From positions 186,001-250,000 of the forward strand of contig DUNO01000001.1 of assembly GCA_012839295.1 (NCBI GenBank): a stretch of 64,000 nucleotides of DNA, in the 5' to 3' direction. Under the pieces are notes generated by a model. That model was not told the origin of the DNA, made no database searches, and worked only from the letters and a program-made list of their open reading frames with translations. This stretch comes from Clostridiales bacterium (GTDB lineage: Bacteria > Bacillota > Clostridia > Lachnospirales > Lachnospiraceae). Shown here in pieces: positions 33,448 through 42,723 of this stretch. The position numbers were made by a program, and so were the translations under genes. The stretch's first letter is position 1. Every line of letters starts with the position of its first letter.

Positions 33448-35106
33448 ATGTATAGATTGATGGTAGTAGAAGATGAGGATATGATACGAAGAGGTATAGT
33501 GAACAGCATTCCCTGGCAATCCCTAGGATTTGTAGTCGTGGCGGAAAGCGCAAACGGAAAGGCTGCCCTGGAGCAGCTGGAGAAAATTCAGGTGGATGTA
33601 TTGTTGACAGACATTAAAATGCCGATTATGGGCGGTACAGAGCTGTCAAAGATAGTGAGGCAGCTATATCCTGATATTGAAATTATTATCTTAAGCGGAT
33701 TCGCTGAATTTGAATATGCCCGCCAGGCAATCAGCTTCAGGGCCTTTGATTATTTACTGAAGCCCACCAATAAGAAAAAACTGCTGGATGCCTTTACTGC
33801 CCTGAAGGAGAGCATGGATCAGAAGCGTGAAATTAAGGAAGAGATATACTATAGCAACATCTATCTGAATGCAGGCTATGAAACACTCAGGAATGAATTC
33901 CTCCAATCCATGCTGGAGGGGGATAGCAGCCTGTTTAAGGATTTTGAGGAAAAGACCGCATCCCTGGAGCTGGATTTCACGGGGCATTATTTTGCCGCGG
34001 CAACGATAAAATTCGACCGCAAAAGCATCTTTGGGGAGCTGGAATCCTCCTGGGGCACCGACAAGCGGCTGCTGACCTTCTCCTACCGGAACATCATAAA
34101 AGAGGAACTGAGTAATATTGACAATGTCTATTATATCGTAGAGGATTACGATACAATTAATTTCGTATTTTGCTTCCCGTCAAAGGAGAAGCAGGATGCC
34201 CTGATGATCCCCTGCCTGGAAAGCATCAGTGAGAGTATCCATAACTGCCTGTTCAAGAATGTGGCGGTACCCTACACCATAGGGGTCGGCTTAAGCTACC
34301 CGTCGATCCACCATATAGCCAAATCCTTCACCCAGGCAAAGAAATCAATCCAGAATAACTTTTACCTTGGGGAGCAGAGGGTCCAGGTCTACCAGGACAA
34401 CAATGAATCCAAGTACGAACAGAATTTTATCCGGTTCTACCCGGAGGAGATGGAGCATGTGGCTGTGGCCATCAGCAATGGAAACCACGAGGATACAAAA
34501 AAATATCTGACATCCATGTTCCGTGCGCTCTCGGAGCAGAATTTACTGCCGGAGATTGTGAAAAATTATTGTATTGCCCTCAAATTAATGGTTCAATCCA
34601 AGATTACCAACAGCTACGGGGTGATGGAGAGGATCATTGGGGATGAGTTTAGTGAATTTGTAAAAGAGGCCTTAACGGTCAAGGAGCTGGAAACCTATAT
34701 CGTCAATGTCATGGTGGCACTTGCAAAGGCAATTGACGAAACCATTGACCCGCTGGAAATCAAGGAGCAGCGGATGATCATTGATAAGGCAAAGGCATAT
34801 ATTGCGACATGCCTGAGCGAGAAGATTACTTTAAAGATGATCAGCGAGCATGTCTACCTGTCGGAAACTTATTTCAGCTTTTTGTTTAAAAAGGTTACCG
34901 GGATTACTTATATTGACTATATCCAGAAGCTCCGCATGCAGGAGGCGAAAAAGCTTCTGGTAAATACGAATTATAAGGTGTATAAGATAGCGGAAATGAT
35001 AGGCTATAGCGATTATAAATACTTTTCCGTGCAGTTTAAGAAGTATGTGGCCCTCACGCCGAAGGAGTACAGGAACCAGGGAAGACGGGAAGCGGAGCAG
35101 TCATAG
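33448..35106 (+). CDS. YesN-like response regulator with AraC-type DNA-binding domain
   Basis: A 552-residue regulator. The receiver (residues 1-125) has the acidic pocket VVEDED, phosphoacceptor Asp55 in LLTDIKMP, the Thr/Ser position ILSGFAEFEYA and Lys in YLLKPTNK. A long middle region (130-430), typical of the YesN group, is followed by a two-HTH AraC domain (about 440-545): ITLKMISEHVYLSETYFSFL, LFKKVTGITYIDYIQ and IAEMIGYSDYKYFSVQFKK. It probably activates the upstream transport and catabolic genes in response to the sugar sensed by the preceding lipoprotein and kinases (inference). AAGGAG lies just before ATG 33448. Confidence 0.92.
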   Translation: MYRLMVVEDEDMIRRGIVNSIPWQSLGFVVVAESANGKAALEQLEKIQVDVLLTDIKMPIMGGTELSKIVRQLYPDIEIIILSGFAEFEYARQAISFRAFDYLLKPTNKKKLLDAFTALKESMDQKREIKEEIYYSNIYLNAGYETLRNEFLQSMLEGDSSLFKDFEEKTASLELDFTGHYFAAATIKFDRKSIFGELESSWGTDKRLLTFSYRNIIKEELSNIDNVYYIVEDYDTINFVFCFPSKEKQDALMIPCLESISESIHNCLFKNVAVPYTIGVGLSYPSIHHIAKSFTQAKKSIQNNFYLGEQRVQVYQDNNESKYEQNFIRFYPEEMEHVAVAISNGNHEDTKKYLTSMFRALSEQNLLPEIVKNYCIALKLMVQSKITNSYGVMERIIGDEFSEFVKEALTVKELETYIVNVMVALAKAIDETIDPLEIKEQRMIIDKAKAYIATCLSEKITLKMISEHVYLSETYFSFLFKKVTGITYIDYIQKLRMQEAKKLLVNTNYKVYKIAEMIGYSDYKYFSVQFKKYVALTPKEYRNQGRREAEQS

Positions 35107-35154
35107 GATGTAAAATGAGAATTTGAGTTTCAGTGGGCGAGGTTTAGGCTGTGA

Positions 35155-35277
35155 GGTAAATATGAGTGTGTTTATATCCACCTGGACTTGCCTTTAACAT
35201 CCCATGATTGCCAAGTGCAGACAATCACGGGATGCCCGGTCTGCGCCCAAGTGGATATAAACACACTCATATTCACC
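35155..35277. repeat. 123-nt fold-back element, copy 3
   Basis: Same length and architecture as copies at 13978 and 25915. The variable stem block is TGTGTT with AACACA, perfectly paired. Five A-C or C-A mismatches (positions 4, 28, 32 in the outer stem; 50 and 57 in the inner stem) all become G-U on the minus strand. A minus-strand TTTAAT lies eight bases outside the right arm. Confidence 0.9.
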
Positions 35278-35346
35278 GCGTTAGTATTAAAGAAGGCTTT
35301 TGTGGGACGAATCATAGTATAGAAATTGATAATTATAAAAGATGGT

Positions 35347-35418
35347 AGAGCAATAAAAGATTATAGAGCAATAAAAGGTTGCAGAGCAATAAAAGGTTGT
35401 AAAGTAATAAGAAGGATG
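35347..35418 (+). repeat. Four 18-nt tandem repeats downstream of fold-back copy 3
   Basis: Units AGAGCAATAAAAGATTAT, AGAGCAATAAAAGGTTGC, AGAGCAATAAAAGGTTGT and a diverged AAAGTAATAAGAAGGATG run head to tail. The rest of this 460-base gap is AT-rich with no gene or clear promoter. Confidence 0.8.
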
Positions 35419-35566
35419 AGCTTATATAAATAAGACAGCATGGGTTAAAAGGCATTAAGAATGTAGGATGTTTTTTGGAAAGTTAGTATAGATCTTGAAT
35501 ATTATTGCAGATGGTTATGTTTTATACTGTTGTCAGTAGGCATTATTATGCATGGGGGTAATACTA

Positions 35567-37639
35567 ATGAAAAAGCTTACAAAGAAAATGAGTTTATTGC
35601 AGAAATTAGTTAATGTCATATTAACAGTCGTTATTGTGCCGATCCTGATTATCGGGATCATGGCTACCAGCATATCAAAAACGGCTCTTGAGGAGCAGTC
35701 CAGAAATTCAAAGGCTGCCCTTGCCTCACAGACTGCGGACATGGTTGACCAGGAGATGGACCGGATTAACCAGATGTTTTTACAGGTTTCCTTAAGCACT
35801 GCATTCCAGGATGTGGTCAATAACCTGGAGCCGAAGAAGGGGCTCAGTAATAAGGAAAAAGCAGAGTGGAGCATGGGAAGAACGAAGCTTTTACAGGTAC
35901 TTGACAAAGAAATCCAGAGTATTACGATTACGAACAAATTTATCAGCAGCATTTCATTAATGTATGTCACAGGTGATGTGATAGGCCCGGCAAGTACATT
36001 GCCGGAAGGTGTTACGGATGTCCGTAAAACCCTCGTCTATCAGAAGCTGATTGATAGCAAGGATATGACATGGTTAAATTCGGATGAGGTAGATACCTAT
36101 ATAAATAGCGGATACCTCACTGTCGGAAAAGCCGTTAAAAGCTTTTACTATTCGGATACGGAAGCAGTAGGGGCAGTTAAAATAGAATTAAGCTATGATG
36201 CATTCCAGTCCATGCTGTCCAAAATCAAGGTCGGTGAAAACGACAGCTCCTACCTGATCGCCGCAAACGGCAACCGGATTTCCTCGCTTCCATACAATGA
36301 GATGGTACAAGGGGAAGAAGAACCTATATTTGCAGAGGTTGAGGAAAGGGCAAAAACGGTTGATGCCGATACCTTTACAACGAAGGTAAATGATGTCAGC
36401 ACGATTGTTACATATAACAAATGCGATAAATCAGGCTTTATTTATATGATCCTTATCCCGGAATCGGAAGTGCTACAGGGATCTAATGAAATCAGGAACC
36501 TGATCGTGTTAGTAGGTGCCATTTTCTCCATATTAGCTGTATTAGGTGGCTTTTTCTTCGCCCTTAACATGATCAGGGCTTTAAAGGGTGTAGAAAAGAC
36601 AATGTTCCTTTCGGCAGAAGGCGACCTGACGGTCACAGCCCAGACAAAGCGCACCGATGAGATCGGAAAGGTAGCCGGCTCCTTTAACTCCATGGTAAAA
36701 AGCCTCCGGGGACTGATATCACAAAGCAATGAGATGTCGGAGGAAGTGAGCAAGACGGCAGAATCCCTTTCAAAGATATCCGAGGCAACCTCCCGCACAG
36801 CTTCGGAGATATCCAGTGCAATTAACGATGTTGCCATGGGTGCTGGGATGCAGAGTGAAGAGGTCGACAGGAGCGTGCAGGTATTCTCCAGCTTGGCTGA
36901 CGGGATAGGCAATGCTGTAAGCAGCACCAATGTCATGGAATCCGCAGCCAAGAATGTTAAGGATTATACGGTGGAAGGAATCCAGGCAGCGCAGGTTCTT
37001 GACAAGAAGGCGCTGGAGGTCATCTCAATCACGGAAGAGGTCGCCGAGCAGATATCCGGCCTTGCAAAAAGTATAACAGTCATTAATGAGTTCACGGAGA
37101 TTTTAAATATAACCTCAGAGCAGACAGAGCTATTATCCTTAAATGCATCCATCGAGGCGGCAAGAGCCGGTGAGCATGGAAAAGGCTTCACGGTCGTTGC
37201 TGAGGAAATCAGGAAGCTTGCCGAGCAGTCCAGCAGGCAGACGAAGAAGATAGAGAGCCTGACCAATGAGATTTTGTCAAAGACCAAGGCTTCCACGGAA
37301 TTTGTCATGAAAGCAAACACGGTGATTAAAGAGCAGGCAGAATCGGCGAAGGCCTCGGCAGAGTATTTCGATAAGATTGACATGGCGATGAATGAGCTGC
37401 TGCAGAATATAGGCAGGATCATGGAGGTAATCCATAAGATTGACCAGGATAAGGATAGTGTCCTTAACAGCATCAATAATATTGCGGAGGTTTCCGAGGT
37501 GGCGGCAGCAGCATCCGAGGAAGTATCAGCCTCTACCCAGGAACAGCTTAGTACACTGGAGGAGCTTGCGAATATGGCGGTTATGCTGAAGAATTACTCT
37601 AAGAATCTGGAAGAGAATCTGAAGCGTTTTAAGGTGTAG
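35567..37639 (+). CDS. Methyl-accepting chemotaxis protein
   Basis: A 690-residue transmembrane chemoreceptor. TM1 ([20 protein letters not shown]) is near residues 12-31. A large extracellular sensor, probably Cache-like, spans about 35-300, and TM2 ([20 protein letters not shown]) is near 308-327. HAMP follows, then a signalling domain whose hairpin tip reads [21 protein letters not shown], matching the conserved receptor tip. ATG 35552 has no ribosome binding site; GGGGG at 35554-35558 suits ATG 35567. Its place after the sugar operon suggests taxis towards the same sugar (weak inference). A long terminator follows. Confidence 0.9.
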   Translation: MKKLTKKMSLLQKLVNVILTVVIVPILIIGIMATSISKTALEEQSRNSKAALASQTADMVDQEMDRINQMFLQVSLSTAFQDVVNNLEPKKGLSNKEKAEWSMGRTKLLQVLDKEIQSITITNKFISSISLMYVTGDVIGPASTLPEGVTDVRKTLVYQKLIDSKDMTWLNSDEVDTYINSGYLTVGKAVKSFYYSDTEAVGAVKIELSYDAFQSMLSKIKVGENDSSYLIAANGNRISSLPYNEMVQGEEEPIFAEVEERAKTVDADTFTTKVNDVSTIVTYNKCDKSGFIYMILIPESEVLQGSNEIRNLIVLVGAIFSILAVLGGFFFALNMIRALKGVEKTMFLSAEGDLTVTAQTKRTDEIGKVAGSFNSMVKSLRGLISQSNEMSEEVSKTAESLSKISEATSRTASEISSAINDVAMGAGMQSEEVDRSVQVFSSLADGIGNAVSSTNVMESAAKNVKDYTVEGIQAAQVLDKKALEVISITEEVAEQISGLAKSITVINEFTEILNITSEQTELLSLNASIEAARAGEHGKGFTVVAEEIRKLAEQSSRQTKKIESLTNEILSKTKASTEFVMKANTVIKEQAESAKASAEYFDKIDMAMNELLQNIGRIMEVIHKIDQDKDSVLNSINNIAEVSEVAAAASEEVSASTQEQLSTLEELANMAVMLKNYSKNLEENLKRFKV

Positions 37640-37717
37640 TGAAAAAGTAATGTAGTTTAGATTGGGACAAGAATCGAAAGATTTTTGTATAGAGTTAGCC
37701 TCGTTCCTTTACTTGGA

Positions 37718-37788
37718 GCGTGGGCCGAAATATTACTATCTTCTCCTCCCCCCGGAGGGGGTAGTAATATTTCGGCCCACGCTTTTTT
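37718..37788 (+). terminator. Strong 21-bp terminator before the CRISPR leader
   Basis: Positions 37718-37738 (GCGTGGGCC...TTACTA) pair perfectly with 37762-37782 (TAGTAA...GGCCCACGC). An inner CTCC/GGAG helix lies in the loop and TTTTTT follows. It should insulate the CRISPR array from upstream transcription. Confidence 0.9.
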
Positions 37789-38032
37789 GTTTTGGAGAAT
37801 AGCAGTATGTATATGGACGGATGTCGGGAATGGTAAAAATGGACTTAATAAAAAGATTTTACCAGGCGTTTTAAGTGCGAGACTTTGCAGGATAGGCTTA
37901 TTATAATGCTTTGTGGGTAATCGGGAGGTTAATATATGTTTTGGCTTTATTGCCTGGTAAAAAAACCGGAATGCCTTGATTTCTGGGAGTTTTCAGTATA
38001 TGATGTAAATAGAAAGTAAGTATTTTCTAGTG
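37789..38032 (+). promoter_or_regulatory. Leader of CRISPR array 1
   Basis: AT-rich, non-coding and homologous in blocks to the leader of array 2 (shared TTTTACCAGG, AGGCTTATTATAA, CTTTGTG, GATGTAA and ATTTTCTAGT). It carries TATAAT at about 37901-37906 as a likely -10 element. It also has a perfect 11-bp inverted repeat, TTTTACCAGGC (37857-37867) with GCCTGGTAAAA (37952-37962). The last bases before the first repeat are ATTTTCTAGTG. Confidence 0.8.
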
Positions 38033-41000
38033 GTTGAATAATAACAGAAGCTGTATTTAAATAAGGAGGATTGATGAGCTGCTTGAAAAGCAAAAGATGT
38101 TGAATAATAACAGAAGCTGTATTTAAATTTTATAATAGCATAATTAAATGCAGCAGACAAAAATGTTGAATAATAACAGAAGCTGTATTTAAATGAGCTA
38201 CTAATAGTATTTCGCCAGGCTGCATTTCGTTGAATAATAACAGAAGCTGTATTTAAATTAGACGTGCTTTGGGATAATTTTAAACCTGCATTTGGTTGAA
38301 TAATAACAGAAGCTGTATTTAAATTGGATCGACAGCATGAAGAAAAAAGGATTTTCAAAAGTTGAATAATAACAGAAGCTGTATTTAAATAAAATGGAAA
38401 AGTTATCATCCTTAAAAAGTGGATAGGTTGAATAATAACAGAAGCTGTATTTAAATGTTTTGCGAATCATAATACTTGCTCCAAATACATTCGTTGAATA
38501 ATAACAGAAGCTGTATTTAAATCAGAAAGGACCATGGATCTATCTAATTTTTATGATAGTTGAATAATAACAGAAGCTGTATTTAAATACAATACTCACG
38601 CCATCCTTGACAACCTCTACCGGTTGAATAATAACAGAAGCTGTATTTAAATTTTACACCTTAGTTTACACCTGATAAACGCTACAACGTTGAATAATAA
38701 CAGAAGCTGTATTTAAATACATAAGGAGGGATGATTTTGGAATTACAAAGAGGTGTTGAATAATAACAGAAGCTGTATTTAAATTCGGTGAAAATGTACC
38801 TGGAATCCTGCACATTGCCGCGTTGAATAATAACAGAAGCTGTATTTAAATAGTTCCCAACTCCATATGAGTTTTCAACACCCGTTCAACCGTTGAATAA
38901 TAACAGAAGCTGTATTTAAATTCGACAATGCTGTGTCTGAGCTGGACAAGGAAATTGTTGAATAATAACAGAAGCTGTATTTAAATTGGTATGTTAAAGA
39001 AATGAATGTAAAGGGATTATTTGTTGAATAATAACAGAAGCTGTATTTAAATTTTCTATTGCGTTTGATGACAATGGTTCTACTTTAGTTGAATAATAAC
39101 AGAAGCTGTATTTAAATCAAAATAGAGCTGACGGATGAAAATTTCACCGATCCGTTGAATAATAACAGAAGCTGTATTTAAATTTCACTAGCTGCCGGGT
39201 ATCCGATTCCGCCTTTTGTTGAATAATAACAGAAGCTGTATTTAAATATTTTTATATAGTCAATTTTTCCACCAACTGTTGGTTGAATAATAACAGAAGC
39301 TGTATTTAAATTATCCAACTCTTCAATATTTAATCTTTCTAGCAGTGGTTGAATAATAACAGAAGCTGTATTTAAATTTGTATTCCTCAATCGTAGTGGC
39401 ACTTTTAGTGCCGTTGAATAATAACAGAAGCTGTATTTAAATGTATATGGGGATGTCGGGGAAGGATTTATCGGCAATGTTGAATAATAACAGAAGCTGT
39501 ATTTAAATACATCAAAGACTGGTTAAACAGGAGAGAAGAGTAAGTTGAATAATAACAGAAGCTGTATTTAAATTGGTCAGGCTCCTTTCTTCTGCAGGTC
39601 TTTTAGAGTTGAATAATAACAGAAGCTGTATTTAAATTTTAATAGCTATTTAAATATCTGTCCTCCATCGTAAGTTGAATAATAACAGAAGCTGTATTTA
39701 AATGTGCGGAGTTTCCACTGCTATCTGTCGTGTCGTGGTTGAATAATAACAGAAGCTGTATTTAAATAGAGGAGGTAAGTGGTTATTCATTAACGATATA
39801 TTTGTTGAATAATAACAGAAGCTGTATTTAAATGTGTTTCTTGCGGAAGATACTTTTCGAATAATCCGTTGAATAATAACAGAAGCTGTATTTAAATTGG
39901 GAAAAGCCAGTCCATTATACCATGCTGCCACAGTTGAATAATAACAGAAGCTGTATTTAAATGAAAAAGAGCAAGCAGAAATAGAGTACTGGAATAAAGT
40001 TGAATAATAACAGAAGCTGTATTTAAATGAACTAAATGAGTACAAGAAATCACTTACACAGACGTTGAATAATAACAGAAGCTGTATTTAAATCGGATAG
40101 TAGTATCTATTTCTGTACAATCGTACATTGTTGAATAATAACAGAAGCTGTATTTAAATCATCTAAGTCTTTTCCAAGTAAATAATCTACGGGTTGAATA
40201 ATAACAGAAGCTGTATTTAAATGTAATATCGAGAGAATATCCCAATACCTCTCCGATAGTTGAATAATAACAGAAGCTGTATTTAAATATGGATATCCAC
40301 TAAATACATAATAGCATATTTCCAGTTGAATAATAACAGAAGCTGTATTTAAATCATAATTTTTTACAAATTTTCCTTTGACTTCAAATACGTTGAATAA
40401 TAACAGAAGCTGTATTTAAATGATGTAACCTCAACAGGCGACGAAAAGACACTCTTTGTTGAATAATAACAGAAGCTGTATTTAAATAAGATAAGTAAAT
40501 ATCCATATGCCTCTATAACCAGTTGAATAATAACAGAAGCTGTATTTAAATATCACAGGTCCGAACGCGCTCATAACAGGAACCTCCGTTGAATAATAAC
40601 AGAAGCTGTATTTAAATAGCTGCTTATTAGCCTGTTTCTGCTGTGGTTGTTGCGTTGAATAATAACAGAAGCTGTATTTAAATCTTAAAAATTTTTGAAC
40701 AACAAAGTCGGGTTCTATGTTGAATAATAACAGAAGCTGTATTTAAATTACCCAAACGGAGGCTTTCCGCCCGTGTGCTGGCAGTTGAATAATAACAGAA
40801 GCTGTATTTAAATTGCTTATAATACAATCTCTTAAATCGGCTTATACGGTTGAATAATAACAGAAGCTGTATTTAAATTTTTTATAGTGATCGGGGCGGT
40901 AGGATCCCTTTAGTTGAATAATAACAGAAGCTGTATTTAAATTAATAATTTTGTCCCGGACATGTACGGCAGTTATGTTGAATAATAACAGAAGCTGTAT

Positions 41001-41651
41001 TTAAATTTGATTTTATTTACCCTTTCTATTTACCCGGACTTGGTTGAATAATAACAGAAGCTGTATTTAAATCAAAGAAGATCAGAAGAGAAGCAATCCC
41101 CTGTAATGTTGAATAATAACAGAAGCTGTATTTAAATTGTGCTAATATGTGTCCGATTTCACTATGTACAAGTTGAATAATAACAGAAGCTGTATTTAAA
41201 TTGTGCTAATATGTGTCCGATTTCACTATGTACAAGTTGAATAATAACAGAAGCTGTATTTAAATAATTTAAGGAGGATATGAACGATGACAGATAAAAG
41301 TTGAATAATAACAGAAGCTGTATTTAAATTACATAAGGAATATAATTTATGTAAAACGGGCGTTGTTGAATAATAACAGAAGCTGTATTTAAATAATAAA
41401 CAGGAGATTCCAAGCCATAATCAACAAAGTTGAATAATAACAGAAGCTGTATTTAAATACATCACGGAATACTAAATATACGTAACCAGTATCGGGTTGA
41501 ATAATAACAGAAGCTGTATTTAAATTACTATTCCCTATATCAATCTTATCCCATAAAAAGTTGAATAATAACAGAAGCTGTATTTAAATGAAAACGCTGG
41601 AAGGCTTTATAGGATCCAATATTAGTTGAATAAAACAGAAGCTGTTTAAAT
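38033..41651 (+). CRISPR. CRISPR array 1 (type I-B), 55 spacers
   Basis: The 30-nt repeats begin GTTGAATAATAAC and end GCTGTATTTAAAT, with an ACAG-AAG-CTGT hairpin inside and an ATTTAAAT 3' handle. I count 55 full repeats, 55 spacers of about 33-40 nt, and a terminal degenerate 27-nt repeat (41625-41651) that has lost three bases. The degenerate end on the right and the leader on the left agree that it is transcribed on the plus strand. Spacers 48 (41138-41171) and 49 (41202-41235) are identical. A further decayed piece, TTGAATAATA, appears at about 41682. Counts were made by eye. Confidence 0.97.
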
Positions 41652-41810
41652 AGAACTGAGGGTTTCCTTTTCTACGGAAGATTGAATAATAAATATTATG
41701 ACGTATAAAAGGTAGGCTTCTGATTAGGAATCTTTTATATTTGCAGCGTAGGTTAAATTGAATTATAATATAATATATGGGTATTAATATAAATAGGGAG
41801 AGTGATACTA

Positions 41811-42087
41811 TGATGTATGAATTTATGAAATTGGATGATAATACAGAAATTGTACATTCTGATATTCTAAATTATAATCAAGGAGAACATGTAAAAGTAT
41901 ATTTCGAAAAACCTATATGGTGGCTTTTGCTCTGCATACTGCTATCTACCTGAATACAGATGGGAAAATATTGAAGGGTTTACGAAAGAGGATATTGATA
42001 AATTTGATGAAATATTAAAATCAATGGCACATTTAATTATTCGGTATGCTAGGCAAGGAGGTTTGGGAAATGCCTCAAATCTTTAAA
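41811..42087 (+). pseudogene. Frameshifted small gene, upstream partner of a DUF4160-like gene
   Basis: ATG 41811 with an AGGGAGAG ribosome binding site starts a frame (MMYEFMKLDDNTEIVHSDIL...) that stops after about 47 codons. From about 41920 another frame continues as a plausible protein (AYCYLPEYRWENIEGFTKED, then MAHLIIRYARQG) to TAA 42085-42087. One frameshift would restore a protein of about 90 residues. Its end overlaps the next gene by 17 bases, as in two-gene toxin-antitoxin-like modules. The family name is unknown to me. Confidence 0.6.
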
Positions 42088-42347
42088 GTTGGAGCATACA
42101 TTGTGTATTTTTGGTTGAATGTAGGAGATCCCTTAGAACCGGTACATGTTCATATTAAAGAAGGTGTTCCTTCCGGTAATGCGACAAAGGTATGATAACC
42201 AGTGTGGAGAAATGTTTGTTGTGTAATAACAATTCAAAAATCCCGGAAAGGGTACTGCATGATGTCATAGATGTGGTAGAGGCCAGGTTGCAAGATATCA
42301 TTCGTAAATGGCATGATTTCTATGGACAAATAAGATATTATTGTTAA
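42071..42347 (+). pseudogene. Frameshifted DUF4160-family gene
   Basis: ATG 42071 reads MPQIFKVGAYIVYFWLN, then LEPVHVHIKEG, and stops at TGA 42193. One frame over, the protein continues (ITSVEKCLLCNNNSKIPERV, then IIRKWHDFYGQIRYYC) to TAA 42345-42347. Loss of a single G near 42194 explains the break. The order of motifs (EPxHVHI, NNSKIP, GxIRYF/Y) matches DUF4160 proteins, about 85-90 residues, which often occur in small two-gene modules of unclear function. It sits between CRISPR array 1 and the cas operon. Confidence 0.7.
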
Positions 42348-42461
42348 GAATGTTATTATGGAAGAGAAATGAATTTCTGTTAGAATTGAAAGTGTTCATG
42401 GTCAATAATTTTAATGAAGAAGTAAGCTATAATGTAATTAGTATGATTAATACATGACTAT

Positions 42462-42567
42462 TATAATTTATCTAGAATAAAACGTAACTATAACATTTGA
42501 TGTATTTAAATATAATTAAGTGGGTAATGAAAAGTATTTTGAACTGTAACATTTGATGTAAAACATC
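42462..42567 (+). ncRNA. Candidate crRNA-like mini-array: pseudo-repeat, pseudo-spacer, pseudo-repeat
   Basis: A TATAAT (42462-42467) precedes pseudo-repeat 1 (42482-42511), which matches the array 1 repeat at 20 of 30 positions, including TAACA and the whole 3' end TGTATTTAAAT. A 26-nt pseudo-spacer (42512-42537) follows. Pseudo-repeat 2 (42538-42567) matches at 16 of 30, including the 5' TTGAA and TAACA...TGTA. In both, the repeat hairpin ACAG-AAG-CTGT has become ACAT-TTG-ATGT: the G-C closing pair changed to T-A on both sides, keeping the stem. Repeat 1 keeps the 3' handle and repeat 2 the 5' half, as a Cas6-processed guide would need. Alternatively these are dyad operator sites. Confidence 0.45.
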
Positions 42568-42581
42568 TTTAGTAATATATT
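42553..42581 (+). promoter_or_regulatory. Candidate promoter overlapping pseudo-repeat 2
   Basis: TTGATG (42553-42558), 17 nt, TATATT (42576-42581). The predicted start, near 42588, coincides with the TCA-flanked 8-nt match (42589-42596) to the first eight bases of the pseudo-spacer. A nine-codon frame with no ribosome binding site (MFKIFNNKV, 42597-42626) follows. Confidence 0.35.
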
Positions 42582-42645
42582 TTAATCAATAATTAAATGT
42601 TTAAAATATTCAATAATAAAGTGTGAAATAAAATTAATAAATATA

Positions 42646-42675
42646 TTGACATTTCATGTAAGATTATGATAGTAT
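42646..42675 (+). promoter_or_regulatory. Promoter of the cas operon
   Basis: TTGACA (42646-42651), 18 nt, TAGTAT (42670-42675), about 40 bases ahead of the cas6 ribosome binding site. A third ACAT-N3-ATGT dyad (ACATTTCATGTA, 42649-42660) overlaps the -35 box, so a regulator that binds this dyad would block the promoter. Confidence 0.55.
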
Positions 42676-42723
42676 ATAGGAAACAGATGGATATATCATC
42701 CAAAAAAAGAAAGGAGGTGTAAA

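Noticed and set aside
37993-40045. Minus-strand open frames with repeated FKYSFCYYST or LNTASVIIQ peptides
   Set aside because: These are translations of CRISPR repeats and spacers of array 1; they have no ribosome binding sites and follow the repeat period.
42638-42667. Third pseudo-repeat at the cas promoter
   Set aside because: Only the ACAT-N3-ATGT dyad is shared; the remaining positions do not match the CRISPR repeat, so it is kept as a possible operator only.
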